Positions 7,171 through 14,695 of a DNA stretch of 15,744 bases are shown piece after piece. How positions within the stretch are numbered: position 1 is the stretch's first letter; each line of letters begins with the position of its first letter. A program made the position numbers and the translations under genes. Source of the DNA: Christensenellaceae bacterium (lineage in GTDB: Bacteria > Bacillota > Clostridia > Christensenellales > Borkfalkiaceae); NCBI GenBank assembly GCA_948482865.1, contig CAOMHR010000016.1, positions 1-15,744 of the forward strand, given 5' to 3'. A model generated the notes under the pieces. That model had not been told where the DNA came from, searched no databases, and saw only the letters and a list, made by a program, of their open reading frames with translations.

Positions 7171-8004
7171 ATGAAAGAGCTGACCCCCCTTCAGAAAGTA
7201 GAAAGGTCTGTAATAACCAAATTCAGAAAGCCGATATGGTCGCGCTTTCTGGAAGCGGTAAAAAAATATAACCTTATAGAAGAGGGCGACAATATAGCCG
7301 TGTGCGTTTCGGGCGGGAAAGACAGCTTTCTTTTAGCCAAACTCATGCAGGAACTTCTGCGCCACAGCGACATTGCTTTTTCGGCGCAGTTTATCTGTAT
7401 GAATCCCGGTTACAATAAAGAAAATGCCGACCGCATTGCTGACAACGCGCGTCTTCTTGATATTCCGTTAAAAACTTTTACGTCCGACCTTTTCGAAGTG
7501 ACGGACGAAATAGGCGGAAACTCGCCCTGCTATCTCTGCGCGAGAATGAGACGCGGTTTTTTGTATGCGCGCGCAAAAGAACTCGGCTGCAATAAAATTG
7601 CTTTGGGACACCACAAGAGCGACGTTATAGAAACTACTTTGATGAGTATGCTCTACGGCGGGCAAATACAGGGAATGGTGCCTAAGCTGAAAAGCAAAAA
7701 TTTTGAAGGCGTACAGCTTATCCGCCCTATGTACTGTATACTGGAAGACGATATTGTTCACTGGCAACAGTACAACGGTCTTAAATTTATTGCCTGCGCC
7801 TGCAAAAAAACGGCGGGGCTGGAAGAAGGACAGCAGGGCTATTCGGCAAGGCAGGAAGTGAAAAACCTTATTAAAAATTTCAGACAGATAAACCCCGACG
7901 TGGACAGCAGCGTTTTCAAGAGCATACATAACGTACAGCTGGATACGCTTGTGGGGTACAAAAAGGGCGAAGATTACTTTTTTCTGGATAAATTCAATTC
8001 CTGA
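7171..8004 (+). CDS. TtcA-like PP-loop tRNA thiolation enzyme
   Basis: A 277-aa member of the TtcA/TilS ATP pyrophosphatase superfamily, probably making 2-thiocytidine or a related thionucleoside in tRNA. The PP-loop is SGGKDS at residues 47-52. Cys120 and Cys123 in SPCYLCARMRRGFLY form the CxxC of TtcA-type enzymes, and Cys209/Cys211 in ACACKKTAG probably supply the third ligand of a [4Fe-4S] cluster. The GHHKSDVIETTLM segment (146-158) is typical of the family. It is the last gene of the nifS-nifU unit, begins 1 bp after nifU and ends before a strong terminator; an Fe-S and persulfide-dependent enzyme fits this setting. The target base is not determinable from sequence, and the C-terminal part differs from E. 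coli TtcA, so I leave the symbol empty. Confidence 0.85.
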   Translation: MKELTPLQKVERSVITKFRKPIWSRFLEAVKKYNLIEEGDNIAVCVSGGKDSFLLAKLMQELLRHSDIAFSAQFICMNPGYNKENADRIADNARLLDIPLKTFTSDLFEVTDEIGGNSPCYLCARMRRGFLYARAKELGCNKIALGHHKSDVIETTLMSMLYGGQIQGMVPKLKSKNFEGVQLIRPMYCILEDDIVHWQQYNGLKFIACACKKTAGLEEGQQGYSARQEVKNLIKNFRQINPDVDSSVFKSIHNVQLDTLVGYKKGEDYFFLDKFNS

Positions 8005-8017
8005 AATCAAAATTATT

Positions 8018-8053
8018 GCCGCCCGCGCGAAACCGCGCGGGCGGCTTTTTATT
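8018..8053 (+). terminator. Intrinsic terminator of the nifS-nifU-ttcA unit
   Basis: A perfect 12-bp stem, GCCGCCCGCGCG (8018-8029) with CGCGCGGGCGGC (8034-8045), has the 4-nt loop AAAC and is followed by TTTTTATT. It ends the Fe-S operon before the next promoter. Confidence 0.93.
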
Positions 8054-8061
8054 TTAAATCA

Positions 8062-8090
8062 TTGACAAAACACACAAATAGTGATAAAAT
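8062..8090 (+). promoter_or_regulatory. Promoter of the SGNH lipoprotein gene
   Basis: TTGACA (8062-8067), 17-bp spacer, TAAAAT (8085-8090), with TG at 8082-8083 making an extended -10. Predicted start is near 8097, leaving a leader of about 50 nt with a strong AAGGAG at 8136-8141. A short imperfect dyad (GTCG...CGAC, 8099-8113) lies at the start of the leader; its role is unclear. Confidence 0.82.
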
Positions 8091-8147
8091 TTAACACGGT
8101 CGTGCAATGCGACTGTTATTTTAAATTTATAGTTTAAGGAGAGAATA

Positions 8148-9971
8148 ATGAGCAACAAAAAACTTCTTTCTTGCGTTTTGGCGGCGGCTATGGTTTCAAC
8201 CGTGGGAATTGCCGCGGGCTGTAATAAGGACAGCGGTGAAAAACTTGCCGCTCCCGAAATTTCGGTCACAGGTAACGTCATTACCTGGAACGCCGTTGAA
8301 AATGCGGACGGTTACAACGTTTACGAAGGCGAAACTTCTGTTTCTTCGCAGACTGAGTGCAGTTACACAATTACGCAGACAACGCCCGGGACTTACAGGT
8401 ATACGGTAGTTGCCACAAGTACGGACGATAAATACTCTTCAAGCGACAAGTCCAACACGGTTGAGTACACCGTGCCCGCGGGCGATACTTCAACAAAACT
8501 TGCGGGTAAAATATATCTTGTAGGCGACTCTACGGTTTGCTCGTTCAACGATAATTATTATCTTCCCCGCTACGGCTACGGAACCCAGCTTTTCAACTAT
8601 ATAAACTGCGACGCAAATCAGATTTCAAATCTTGCGTTATCCGGCAGGAGTTCGAAAAGTTTCGTCTCCGAAAGCAATTATACCACCCTTAAAAACAGTA
8701 TCACCGCGGGCGACTATCTTGTAATAGGTTTCGGACACAACGACCAGAAAACAGATATTTACACCAACCCCAACGGCGATAAGGACACGGAAGGTTCGTT
8801 CCAGAATTCGCTTTATACCAATTACGTTAAAATGGCAAAGGATAAGGGCGCAACGCCAATCCTTTGTACGCCCATAGTAAGACTTAACGAAAATAACGAT
8901 TACTCGGGCAGCAGCGGTCACATCGTGGGTCAGGTTGCGGTCGGCAAACCGGGCGGCGACTACGCCAAAGCTATCCGCGATTTGGGCGCGGCTACCGAAA
9001 CGACGGTCGTAGATCTTACCGCGCTGACAAAGGCTGATTATACAGCTTTAGGCAGCGCAAAGGCATCCGACTATCATTGCTGGGAAAAAACCACAAACGG
9101 CGAGCGAGACGGACTTGATAAAACACACACTAACCTTTACGGCGCAAAAATGAACGCATATCATTTTGCAAACGCAATTTTGGAATCGGAAAATCCGTTA
9201 AAAGCAAATATCCGTACTGATATAATAAAACCCGACCACGACACGGAGTACGCTGCAGGCATCAATAAGAATTATGTTGAACCCGACTATACTGCACCCG
9301 ATCTTTCAAAATTGACAGAAAAAGAAGGCGGTTGGTATGCGTCTGCGTTTGGTGATATCGGAGATACAAATAATTTTATTATAACACAGAATGTCGATAA
9401 GTCATTTAAAATCGGTAACGAAACAAGTACGGCAAAGGGAAAAATCGATTCAAAAAACGACGGAATAGCGTGTGTGTTCAAACAGCTTGATCCCAATCAG
9501 AACTTTACTATAACCGCAGACGTAACATTAACTAATGTTGTAAGTACTGCGTCAAAGCAGGCGGCGTTTGGTATTATGTTGCGCGACGATATGTATATTA
9601 ACTTGGTTCAGAAATCGATTAACAGTAATTCGGCGACGGCGGGCGGTTACACAGGTTCATCTGACAACGATACCTGCGTCTATAATTATCAAAGACTTGA
9701 CGGTAAAATTGATGTGACACGTTCGAAGAGCGGTACGGGAACTATATTTACAAAAGGCGACACATATACTATTGAAATGGTTAAATCCGACCGTACTATA
9801 ACCTGTAAGGTCACGAAAGGCAGTCAGACATATACTTCATCGTATATCGATGTGTCATATACCGGTGTTGATACAAACCATGTTTACCTGTGTCTGTTTG
9901 CAACGCGCGGAATCGTGGCGACTTTCGCTAACGTGAATTACGTTGCAGGTTCTATAAGCGGCGGCGCTTAA
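8148..9971 (+). CDS. Lipoprotein with Fn3 and SGNH hydrolase domains (rhamnogalacturonan acetylesterase type)
   Basis: A 607-aa predicted surface lipoprotein that probably deacetylates plant cell-wall polysaccharide such as rhamnogalacturonan. The N-terminus is a lipoprotein signal (KK, hydrophobic core, IAAGC with lipidated Cys25). Residues ~36-110 look like one Fn3 domain (VITWNAVENADGYNVYE). Residues ~120-345 are an SGNH esterase: block I VGDST with nucleophile Ser128, block II GRSSKS (166-171), block III GHND (196-199), and Asp324-x-x-His327 (DKTH) as the catalytic pair. Residues ~395-600 form a C-terminal beta-rich module that I do not recognise with certainty; it resembles a concanavalin-like or carbohydrate-binding fold, and its DNA is locally AT-rich (16 G/C in 9361-9420). 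It has its own promoter and is not obviously in an operon. Esterase class is well supported; the substrate is inferred. Confidence 0.88.
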   Translation: MSNKKLLSCVLAAAMVSTVGIAAGCNKDSGEKLAAPEISVTGNVITWNAVENADGYNVYEGETSVSSQTECSYTITQTTPGTYRYTVVATSTDDKYSSSDKSNTVEYTVPAGDTSTKLAGKIYLVGDSTVCSFNDNYYLPRYGYGTQLFNYINCDANQISNLALSGRSSKSFVSESNYTTLKNSITAGDYLVIGFGHNDQKTDIYTNPNGDKDTEGSFQNSLYTNYVKMAKDKGATPILCTPIVRLNENNDYSGSSGHIVGQVAVGKPGGDYAKAIRDLGAATETTVVDLTALTKADYTALGSAKASDYHCWEKTTNGERDGLDKTHTNLYGAKMNAYHFANAILESENPLKANIRTDIIKPDHDTEYAAGINKNYVEPDYTAPDLSKLTEKEGGWYASAFGDIGDTNNFIITQNVDKSFKIGNETSTAKGKIDSKNDGIACVFKQLDPNQNFTITADVTLTNVVSTASKQAAFGIMLRDDMYINLVQKSINSNSATAGGYTGSSDNDTCVYNYQRLDGKIDVTRSKSGTGTIFTKGDTYTIEMVKSDRTITCKVTKGSQTYTSSYIDVSYTGVDTNHVYLCLFATRGIVATFANVNYVAGSISGGA

Positions 9972-9989
9972 TAATTACAATAATTTTTG

Positions 9990-10014
9990 GGGGCGCGGAC
10001 TATGTCCGCGCCCC
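9990..10014. repeat. Perfect hairpin after the lipoprotein gene, possible terminator
   Basis: An 11-bp perfect stem, GGGGCGCGGAC (9990-10000) with GTCCGCGCCCC (10004-10014), has the 3-nt loop TAT. It follows the lipoprotein gene by 18 bp, but the next bases are TGTTGATATG, a poor U-tract, so termination is uncertain. It could act as a mRNA 3'-end stabiliser or a dispersed palindrome. Confidence 0.6.
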
Positions 10015-10048
10015 TGTTGATATGCGCGTTATGCAATTACAAAAACAG

Positions 10049-10077
10049 TTGAAAAGCGGCGGCGGTTGTGATAAAAT
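10049..10077 (+). promoter_or_regulatory. Promoter of metF-metH, start site next to the ATG
   Basis: TTGAAA (10049-10054), 17-bp spacer and TAAAAT (10072-10077) with an extended TG at 10069-10070. The usual start 6-8 nt after the -10 falls at about 10083-10085, only 2-4 nt before ATG 10087. No Shine-Dalgarno is seen before the ATG, consistent with a leaderless or near-leaderless message. No riboswitch can fit in such a leader. Confidence 0.75.
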
Positions 10078-10086
10078 AAATTTATT

Positions 10087-10941
10087 ATGAAAATTTCCGA
10101 AATTTTAAAAAGCAAAAAACTTGCGCTCTCTTTCGAAGTGTTTCCGCCGAAGACGCAAATGAATTACGACAGCGTTTTAAGCGCGGTAAAGGCAATTTCG
10201 CAGGCAAAGCCGGATTTTATAAGCGTGACTTACGGCGCGGGCGGCGGCACGAGCGATTATACCGTTGCAATTGCGCGTGAAATTAAAAATTCGGGAATAA
10301 CTCCACTGGCGCACCTTTCGTGCATTTGCCACGGCAGGCGGGACGTACAGCTGAAACTGGGCGAATTGAAATCGCTGGGGATTGAAAATATTCTCGCCCT
10401 GCGCGGCGATATTCCAAACGGATTTGCAGGCAATATGGATTACAGATACGCAAGCCGGCTTGTTGAAGATATTAAAAAATACGGCGGGTTTTGCATAGGT
10501 GCGGCGTGCTATCCCGAAGGTCACCCCGAAAGCGAAACTCTCTATTCCGATATAGAACATCTCAAATCGAAAGCGGACGCGGGTTGCGACTTTCTTACAA
10601 CTCAGATGTTTTTCGATAACGGCATATTTTACAGCTTTTTGTGCAAGGCGCAGGCGAGCGGAATAAATATCCCCGTGATTGCGGGTATTATGCCCGTTAC
10701 TTCACGGGCACAGGTCAAACGAATCAGCGCTATGACGGGCAACGTTTTGCCGGTCAGATTCAGGCGCATAGTGGACAGGTTCGGCGACAACCCCGCCGCA
10801 ATGAAGCAGGCGGGCATAGCTTACGCCACAGAGCAGATTATAGACCTTTACGCAAACGGCATTTCCGCCGTACACGTTTACTCTATGAACAAACCCGACG
10901 TCGCGCAGGCGATAAGGGCTAACCTTTCGGAAATATTATGA
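10087..10941 (+). CDS. metF: Methylenetetrahydrofolate reductase
   Basis: A flavoprotein reducing 5,10-methylene-THF to 5-methyl-THF, the methyl donor for MetH. At 284 aa it is the short bacterial form without regulatory domain. Motifs: LSFEVFPPKT with Glu17 matching the catalytic Glu28 of E. coli MetF, SVTYGAGGG, HLSCICHGR, ILALRGDIP, FLTTQMFFDN and PVIAGIMPV. The start is fixed by the family N-terminus, since the next in-frame ATG would remove the catalytic motif. It lacks a ribosome binding site and sits almost on its predicted transcription start. Its TGA overlaps the ATG of the next gene by 4 bp (ATGA at 10938-10941), so metF, the activation-domain gene and metH are probably one translationally coupled unit. 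Confidence 0.96.
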   Translation: MKISEILKSKKLALSFEVFPPKTQMNYDSVLSAVKAISQAKPDFISVTYGAGGGTSDYTVAIAREIKNSGITPLAHLSCICHGRRDVQLKLGELKSLGIENILALRGDIPNGFAGNMDYRYASRLVEDIKKYGGFCIGAACYPEGHPESETLYSDIEHLKSKADAGCDFLTTQMFFDNGIFYSFLCKAQASGINIPVIAGIMPVTSRAQVKRISAMTGNVLPVRFRRIVDRFGDNPAAMKQAGIAYATEQIIDLYANGISAVHVYSMNKPDVAQAIRANLSEIL

Positions 10942-11519
10942 TAAAAATTATTACGGGTAAAGGCAGAGTTGACCGCCGCGAAACTATGCGCTATCTCGGC
11001 TGTTACGGCGTTAAATGCGAAGACGGTTTGGACGGCGTTCTGGACGAATGCGAAAAACTTATCCTGCCCGCCCTGCGCCCCGCGGCGTGTTATGCGCTGT
11101 TCGACGTAAAACGCACGGGCGACGCGCTTGATCTGGGATTTGCAAAAACGTGCAGTAAGGCTCTTTCGAAAAATCTGGAAGGCTGTGGAAAAATTGCGCT
11201 GTTTGCGGCGACCGTCGGCGCGGAAACGGACAGGCTGATACTAAAGTACGAAAAACTTTCTCCCGCCCGTGCGTTGGTGTTGCAGGCTCTGGGCGCGGCT
11301 GCCGCCGAGTGTTGGTGCGACGACGTAAACACGCAAATCACCGCGGAAAACGGCGAAACGAAACCGCGCTTTTCCTGCGGCTACGGCGATTTGCCGCTGG
11401 AACTTCAAAGGGAAATATTCGCGGCATTGAACGTTTCGAAAAATCTGGGAGTGACCCTTTCGGAAAACTTTTTTATGACGCCGACCAAATCGGTTACGGC
11501 TATTGTAGGTATAAAATGA
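10938..11519 (+). CDS. Stand-alone methionine synthase activation-domain protein
   Basis: A 193-aa homologue of the C-terminal activation domain of E. coli MetH, which binds S-adenosylmethionine and supports reductive methylation of inactive cob(II)alamin. Here it is a separate protein, as in many Clostridia, and the metH that follows lacks this domain. Diagnostic parts are the middle segment FAATVGAETDRLI, the substrate-loop motif RFSCGYGDLPLELQ and the C-terminal MTPTKSVTAIVGIK. In family members I recall, the loop reads RFSPGYGD; Cys replacing Pro at the AdoMet-binding loop is notable. Starts and stops overlap the neighbours by 4 bp on both sides (ATGA at 10938-10941 and 11516-11519), indicating tight coupling with metF and metH. 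Function as the MetH partner is well supported by context. Confidence 0.9.
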   Translation: MIKIITGKGRVDRRETMRYLGCYGVKCEDGLDGVLDECEKLILPALRPAACYALFDVKRTGDALDLGFAKTCSKALSKNLEGCGKIALFAATVGAETDRLILKYEKLSPARALVLQALGAAAAECWCDDVNTQITAENGETKPRFSCGYGDLPLELQREIFAALNVSKNLGVTLSENFFMTPTKSVTAIVGIK

Positions 11520-13888
11520 CCTTTTCGGAAAAACTTAAAAATTCTGTTGTAGTATTCGACGGGGCGATGGGTACCCGGCTCCAGAGTGCGGGGCTTCCCG
11601 TCGGCGTTCCGCCCGAAGAGTGGAACCTGACCCGCCCAGAAGCGGTGCGCGCTGTCCACAAAAGCTATCTTGACGCGGGCGCGGACGTAATACTCACCAA
11701 TACTTTCGGCGCAAACCCTTTCAGGTTCGGCGACCGCACGGGCGAGATAGTGCGTTCGGCGGTGTCGGTTGCAAGACAGGCGGTTTACGGCAGGACGGAC
11801 AAATTTATTGCCCTGGACATAGGTCCGACGGGCAAACTTTTAAAACCGCTCGGCGGGCTGGATTTCGAGCAGGCGGTGGAAAGTTACAAACAGGTTGTCC
11901 GCGCCGCGCGTGGCGTGGATTTGGTGTTCATTGAAACAATGAACGACGTTTACGAAGCAAAGGCGGCGGTGATAGCAGTCAAGGAGTGTTGCGACTTGCC
12001 CGTATTCGTAAGCTGCGTTTTCGGCGAAGACGGCAAGACTATGACGGGCGCCACGCCAGAGACCGCCGTAGCCCTGTTCGAAGGTCTGGGGGTCGCGGCT
12101 GTGGGGGTAAACTGTTCGCTTGCGCCCAGACAGATGCGCGGCGTTGTAGAAAGATTTTTAAAGTGTTCGTCAGTTCCCGTCACAGTAAAACCCAATTCGG
12201 GGCTTCCCGAAATTTCCGAAGGAAAAACCGTTTACGGTCTCTCTTCAAAAGACTTTTGCGACGACTTGCTTCACCTTGTAAAACTCGGCGTAAGATGCGT
12301 GGGAGGATGCTGCGGCACCACGCCCGAACATATTGCAAGACTTGCTTCGGGGGCAAGGCGTATTGTTCCGCTGCCCGTGACCGATAAAAAACTTACAGTC
12401 GTTTCGTCGTACACGCACCCCGTTTATTTCGGCGGGCAACCGATACTTATAGGCGAGCGGATAAACCCCACGGGAAGAAAGCGTTTAAAACAGGCGATAG
12501 CGGAAGGGGATAAGGGCTATATCCTTAACGAAGCCGTAACGCAGGCGGAACTGGGCGTTCACGCGCTGGACGTAAACGTGGGTATGCCGGGGGTTGACGA
12601 AGCTCAGGTTTTACCCGATATGGTTTGCGAAATTCAGGCTGTGACCGATTTGCCGTTGCAGATAGACACGTCCGATTTTACCGCTATGGAGCGGGCTATG
12701 CGCATTTACAACGGAAAGCCGCTTGTCAACTCTGTAAACGGCAAAAAAGAGAGTATGAGCGCGGTGTTTCCGTTGGTTAAAAAATATGGCGGCGCGGTTA
12801 TCGCGTTGACGCTGGACGAAAACGGCATACCCGCGGATGCGGACGGAAGAATTAAAATAGCGAAACGCATTATCGAAACGGCAAAAGAGTACGGCATCGC
12901 TAAAAAGGACATAATATTCGACACCCTTGCAATGTCGGTAAGCGCGGACGGCAACGCCGCCAATGCCGTTTTGAAATCGCTTGAATACATTAAAAAAGTG
13001 CTTGGCGCAAATACTTCGCTTGGGGTTTCGAATATATCTTTCGGACTGCCGCAGAGAGATTTTATAAATTCGGCGTTTTTTGCAATGGCGTTGCAGGCGG
13101 GGCTTTCCGCCGCTATTATGAACCCCCTTTCCGCCGAAATGATAAAGACGTACAAAAGTTATATGGCGCTTTGCGGCACGGACGAAAACTGTCTTGCTTA
13201 TATAGATTACGTTTCGGGCGTACAGGCGGACAATGCCGCGGCGGAGTCAAAACAGACTGCGGAAACGGACGGCGATTTAAAGTACTGCATAGTTAAGGGC
13301 TTGAAGAGCGAAGCGGCTGAAAAGGCGAAAAAACTTCTGGAAGTGTTGGAACCTTTGGAAGTTATAGACGGATATATAATCCCCGCGCTGGATGAAACGG
13401 GCGCGGACTTTGAAAATAAAAAAGCGTACCTTCCACAACTGTTAATGAGCGCGGAAGCGGCTTCGGCGGCGTTTGAAGCGGTGAAAAGCTCGTTAAAGGG
13501 CGAAGCCAATCCCAAAAAACTTAAAATCGTGCTTGCCACCGTGAAGGGCGACGTGCACGACATCGGTAAAAACATAGTGAAGACCCTGTTGGAAAATTAC
13601 GGCTTTCAGGTGAACGATCTCGGTCGTGACGTACCGCCCGAAAGTATTGTCGAAGCGGTAAAGACGGACGGCGCGCAGCTTTGCGGACTTTCCGCGCTGA
13701 TGACCACTACCGTGCCGAATATGCAGTACGCCATAGACCTTTTGCGCGCCGACTGCCCCGACTGCAAAATTATTGTGGGCGGCGCGGTGCTTACCCGCGA
13801 ATATGCGGAGCAAATGGGCGCGGACGCGTACGGGCGGGACGCAATGGCGACCGTAAGATTTGCAGAATATCTGGAAAGCAAATTGTAA
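11516..13888 (+). CDS. metH: Cobalamin-dependent methionine synthase (without activation domain)
   Basis: Transfers methyl from 5-methyl-THF to homocysteine via cobalamin. ATG 11516 is chosen as start (790 aa): it gives FDGAMGTRLQ, the usual beginning, and overlaps the upstream stop as ATGA. A longer open frame from 11309 only adds out-of-frame sequence of the previous gene. Domains: homocysteine-binding (1-~295) with zinc ligands Cys200 (VNCS) and Cys265-Cys266 (GGCCGTTPEH); pterin-binding (~308-565, IGERINPTGRK); helical cap (~590-665, YLPQLLMSAEAA); B12-binding (~665-790) with DVHDIGKN and cobalt ligand His681. The C-terminal activation domain of the 1227-aa E. coli enzyme is absent and is supplied by the gene just upstream. 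No clear terminator follows. Confidence 0.96.
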   Translation: MTFSEKLKNSVVVFDGAMGTRLQSAGLPVGVPPEEWNLTRPEAVRAVHKSYLDAGADVILTNTFGANPFRFGDRTGEIVRSAVSVARQAVYGRTDKFIALDIGPTGKLLKPLGGLDFEQAVESYKQVVRAARGVDLVFIETMNDVYEAKAAVIAVKECCDLPVFVSCVFGEDGKTMTGATPETAVALFEGLGVAAVGVNCSLAPRQMRGVVERFLKCSSVPVTVKPNSGLPEISEGKTVYGLSSKDFCDDLLHLVKLGVRCVGGCCGTTPEHIARLASGARRIVPLPVTDKKLTVVSSYTHPVYFGGQPILIGERINPTGRKRLKQAIAEGDKGYILNEAVTQAELGVHALDVNVGMPGVDEAQVLPDMVCEIQAVTDLPLQIDTSDFTAMERAMRIYNGKPLVNSVNGKKESMSAVFPLVKKYGGAVIALTLDENGIPADADGRIKIAKRIIETAKEYGIAKKDIIFDTLAMSVSADGNAANAVLKSLEYIKKVLGANTSLGVSNISFGLPQRDFINSAFFAMALQAGLSAAIMNPLSAEMIKTYKSYMALCGTDENCLAYIDYVSGVQADNAAAESKQTAETDGDLKYCIVKGLKSEAAEKAKKLLEVLEPLEVIDGYIIPALDETGADFENKKAYLPQLLMSAEAASAAFEAVKSSLKGEANPKKLKIVLATVKGDVHDIGKNIVKTLLENYGFQVNDLGRDVPPESIVEAVKTDGAQLCGLSALMTTTVPNMQYAIDLLRADCPDCKIIVGGAVLTREYAEQMGADAYGRDAMATVRFAEYLESKL

Positions 13889-13915
13889 ATTCTACCGTAA
13901 TTCGACTGCATTCTA

Positions 13916-13944
13916 TTGTCCGAAATGTAAAAAAGGATTAAAAT
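13916..13944 (+). promoter_or_regulatory. Promoter of the XRE-family gene
   Basis: TTGTCC (13916-13921), 17-bp spacer and TAAAAT (13939-13944); predicted start is near 13951. A strong AGGAG (13954-13958) lies 7 nt before ATG 13966, so the leader is short, about 15 nt, almost entirely ribosome binding site. Confidence 0.65.
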
Positions 13945-13965
13945 AACTGAAAAAGGAGAAGACTT

Positions 13966-14622
13966 ATGAACGATTTCGGTGATTTTCTTTATTCATTGCG
14001 GAGAGAAAAGGGAATGACGCAAGCCCAGCTTGCGGCTATGCTGGGCGTAACGAACAAGGCTGTTTCCAAATGGGAAACGGGCGAAGCTATGCCAGAGACT
14101 TCGCAGTTGGTACCGATAGCGCGTATATTCGGCGTTACGGTTGACGAATTGCTTGAAGGCAGGCGCAAGGATAAGGAAGAGACATTCAATAACGAACAAC
14201 ACCTTTTTGCAGGGGACAAACACGGCTGTGAAAAAACTTTCGCCGAAAAAGTATGCGGAGCAGTTTGTGCGGCGTTGTTTTTTGCGGGACTCAGTTCATA
14301 CCTTCTTATAGGGGTGCTGACCAATCTTTGGAGTCCGTATTGGGTCATAATACCCGTATGCGCATTGCTTTGCGGAATAACGGGGATAATTTTTGATATG
14401 TGTAACCCTGTTAAACGCGCCAAAAAGACAGCCAAAGGCGAAAATCCGTATATCGGCGGCGTCTGCGGATTGGTAATTCTTTCCTGCGTAGCGGTATATT
14501 TATCCGTTTCTGTGTTTACCTACCTTTGGCATCCCCTTTGGGTAATAGTTGCGGCAGGCGCAGCCGTGTGTGTGCTTTTAGGTGCGATAGGCGAAATAAT
14601 TAACTACAAAAAAAGGAAATAA
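13966..14622 (+). CDS. Membrane-anchored XRE-family transcriptional regulator with duplicated TM unit
   Basis: A 218-aa protein with an N-terminal Cro/C1-type HTH (residues ~8-63: MTQAQLAAMLGVTNKAVSKWETG then LARIF-like helix IARIFGVTVDELLEG) and a C-terminal membrane domain. After a hydrophilic linker (64-95) come about four hydrophobic helices in two pairs, separated by a basic loop (KRAKKTAKGE). The pairs are related: Y112-I142 and Y178-I208 share 14 of 31 residues without gaps, including YL, T, LW, P and WVI. This indicates an internal duplication. The family resembles clostridial membrane-tethered XRE regulators, which are thought to sense envelope conditions; the signal is unknown. It has its own promoter and terminator, and a P-type ATPase gene follows, but nothing proves it controls that gene. 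Confidence 0.87.
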   Translation: MNDFGDFLYSLRREKGMTQAQLAAMLGVTNKAVSKWETGEAMPETSQLVPIARIFGVTVDELLEGRRKDKEETFNNEQHLFAGDKHGCEKTFAEKVCGAVCAALFFAGLSSYLLIGVLTNLWSPYWVIIPVCALLCGITGIIFDMCNPVKRAKKTAKGENPYIGGVCGLVILSCVAVYLSVSVFTYLWHPLWVIVAAGAAVCVLLGAIGEIINYKKRK

Positions 14623-14631
14623 TGTCATTAA

Positions 14632-14660
14632 CCGGCTTTAAATCAAAGCCGGGTTTTTTT
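14632..14660 (+). terminator. Intrinsic terminator after the XRE gene
   Basis: CCGGCTTT (14632-14639) pairs exactly with AAAGCCGG (14645-14652), with the loop AAATC and a following run of seven T (14654-14660). It starts 10 bp after the stop codon. Confidence 0.93.
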
Positions 14661-14695
14661 GTAATAAACCGCGGACAAGCAGAATAATATGAAGT

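Noticed and set aside
8099..8113. Small imperfect dyad GTCG...CGAC in the lipoprotein leader
   Set aside because: Only four firm pairs plus two G-T wobbles; too weak to call an operator or riboswitch.
9972..10086. SAM, T-box or cobalamin riboswitch before metF
   Set aside because: The predicted transcription start lies at the metF ATG and the 115-bp gap holds only a simple hairpin, with no conserved riboswitch core.
11309..11515. 69-residue N-terminal extension of MetH
   Set aside because: It is the shifted frame of the activation-domain gene; the ATGA overlap at 11516 and the family N-terminus fix the start.
13889..13965. Terminator after metH
   Set aside because: No stem followed by T residues was found in this gap; only the XRE promoter and ribosome binding site are evident.
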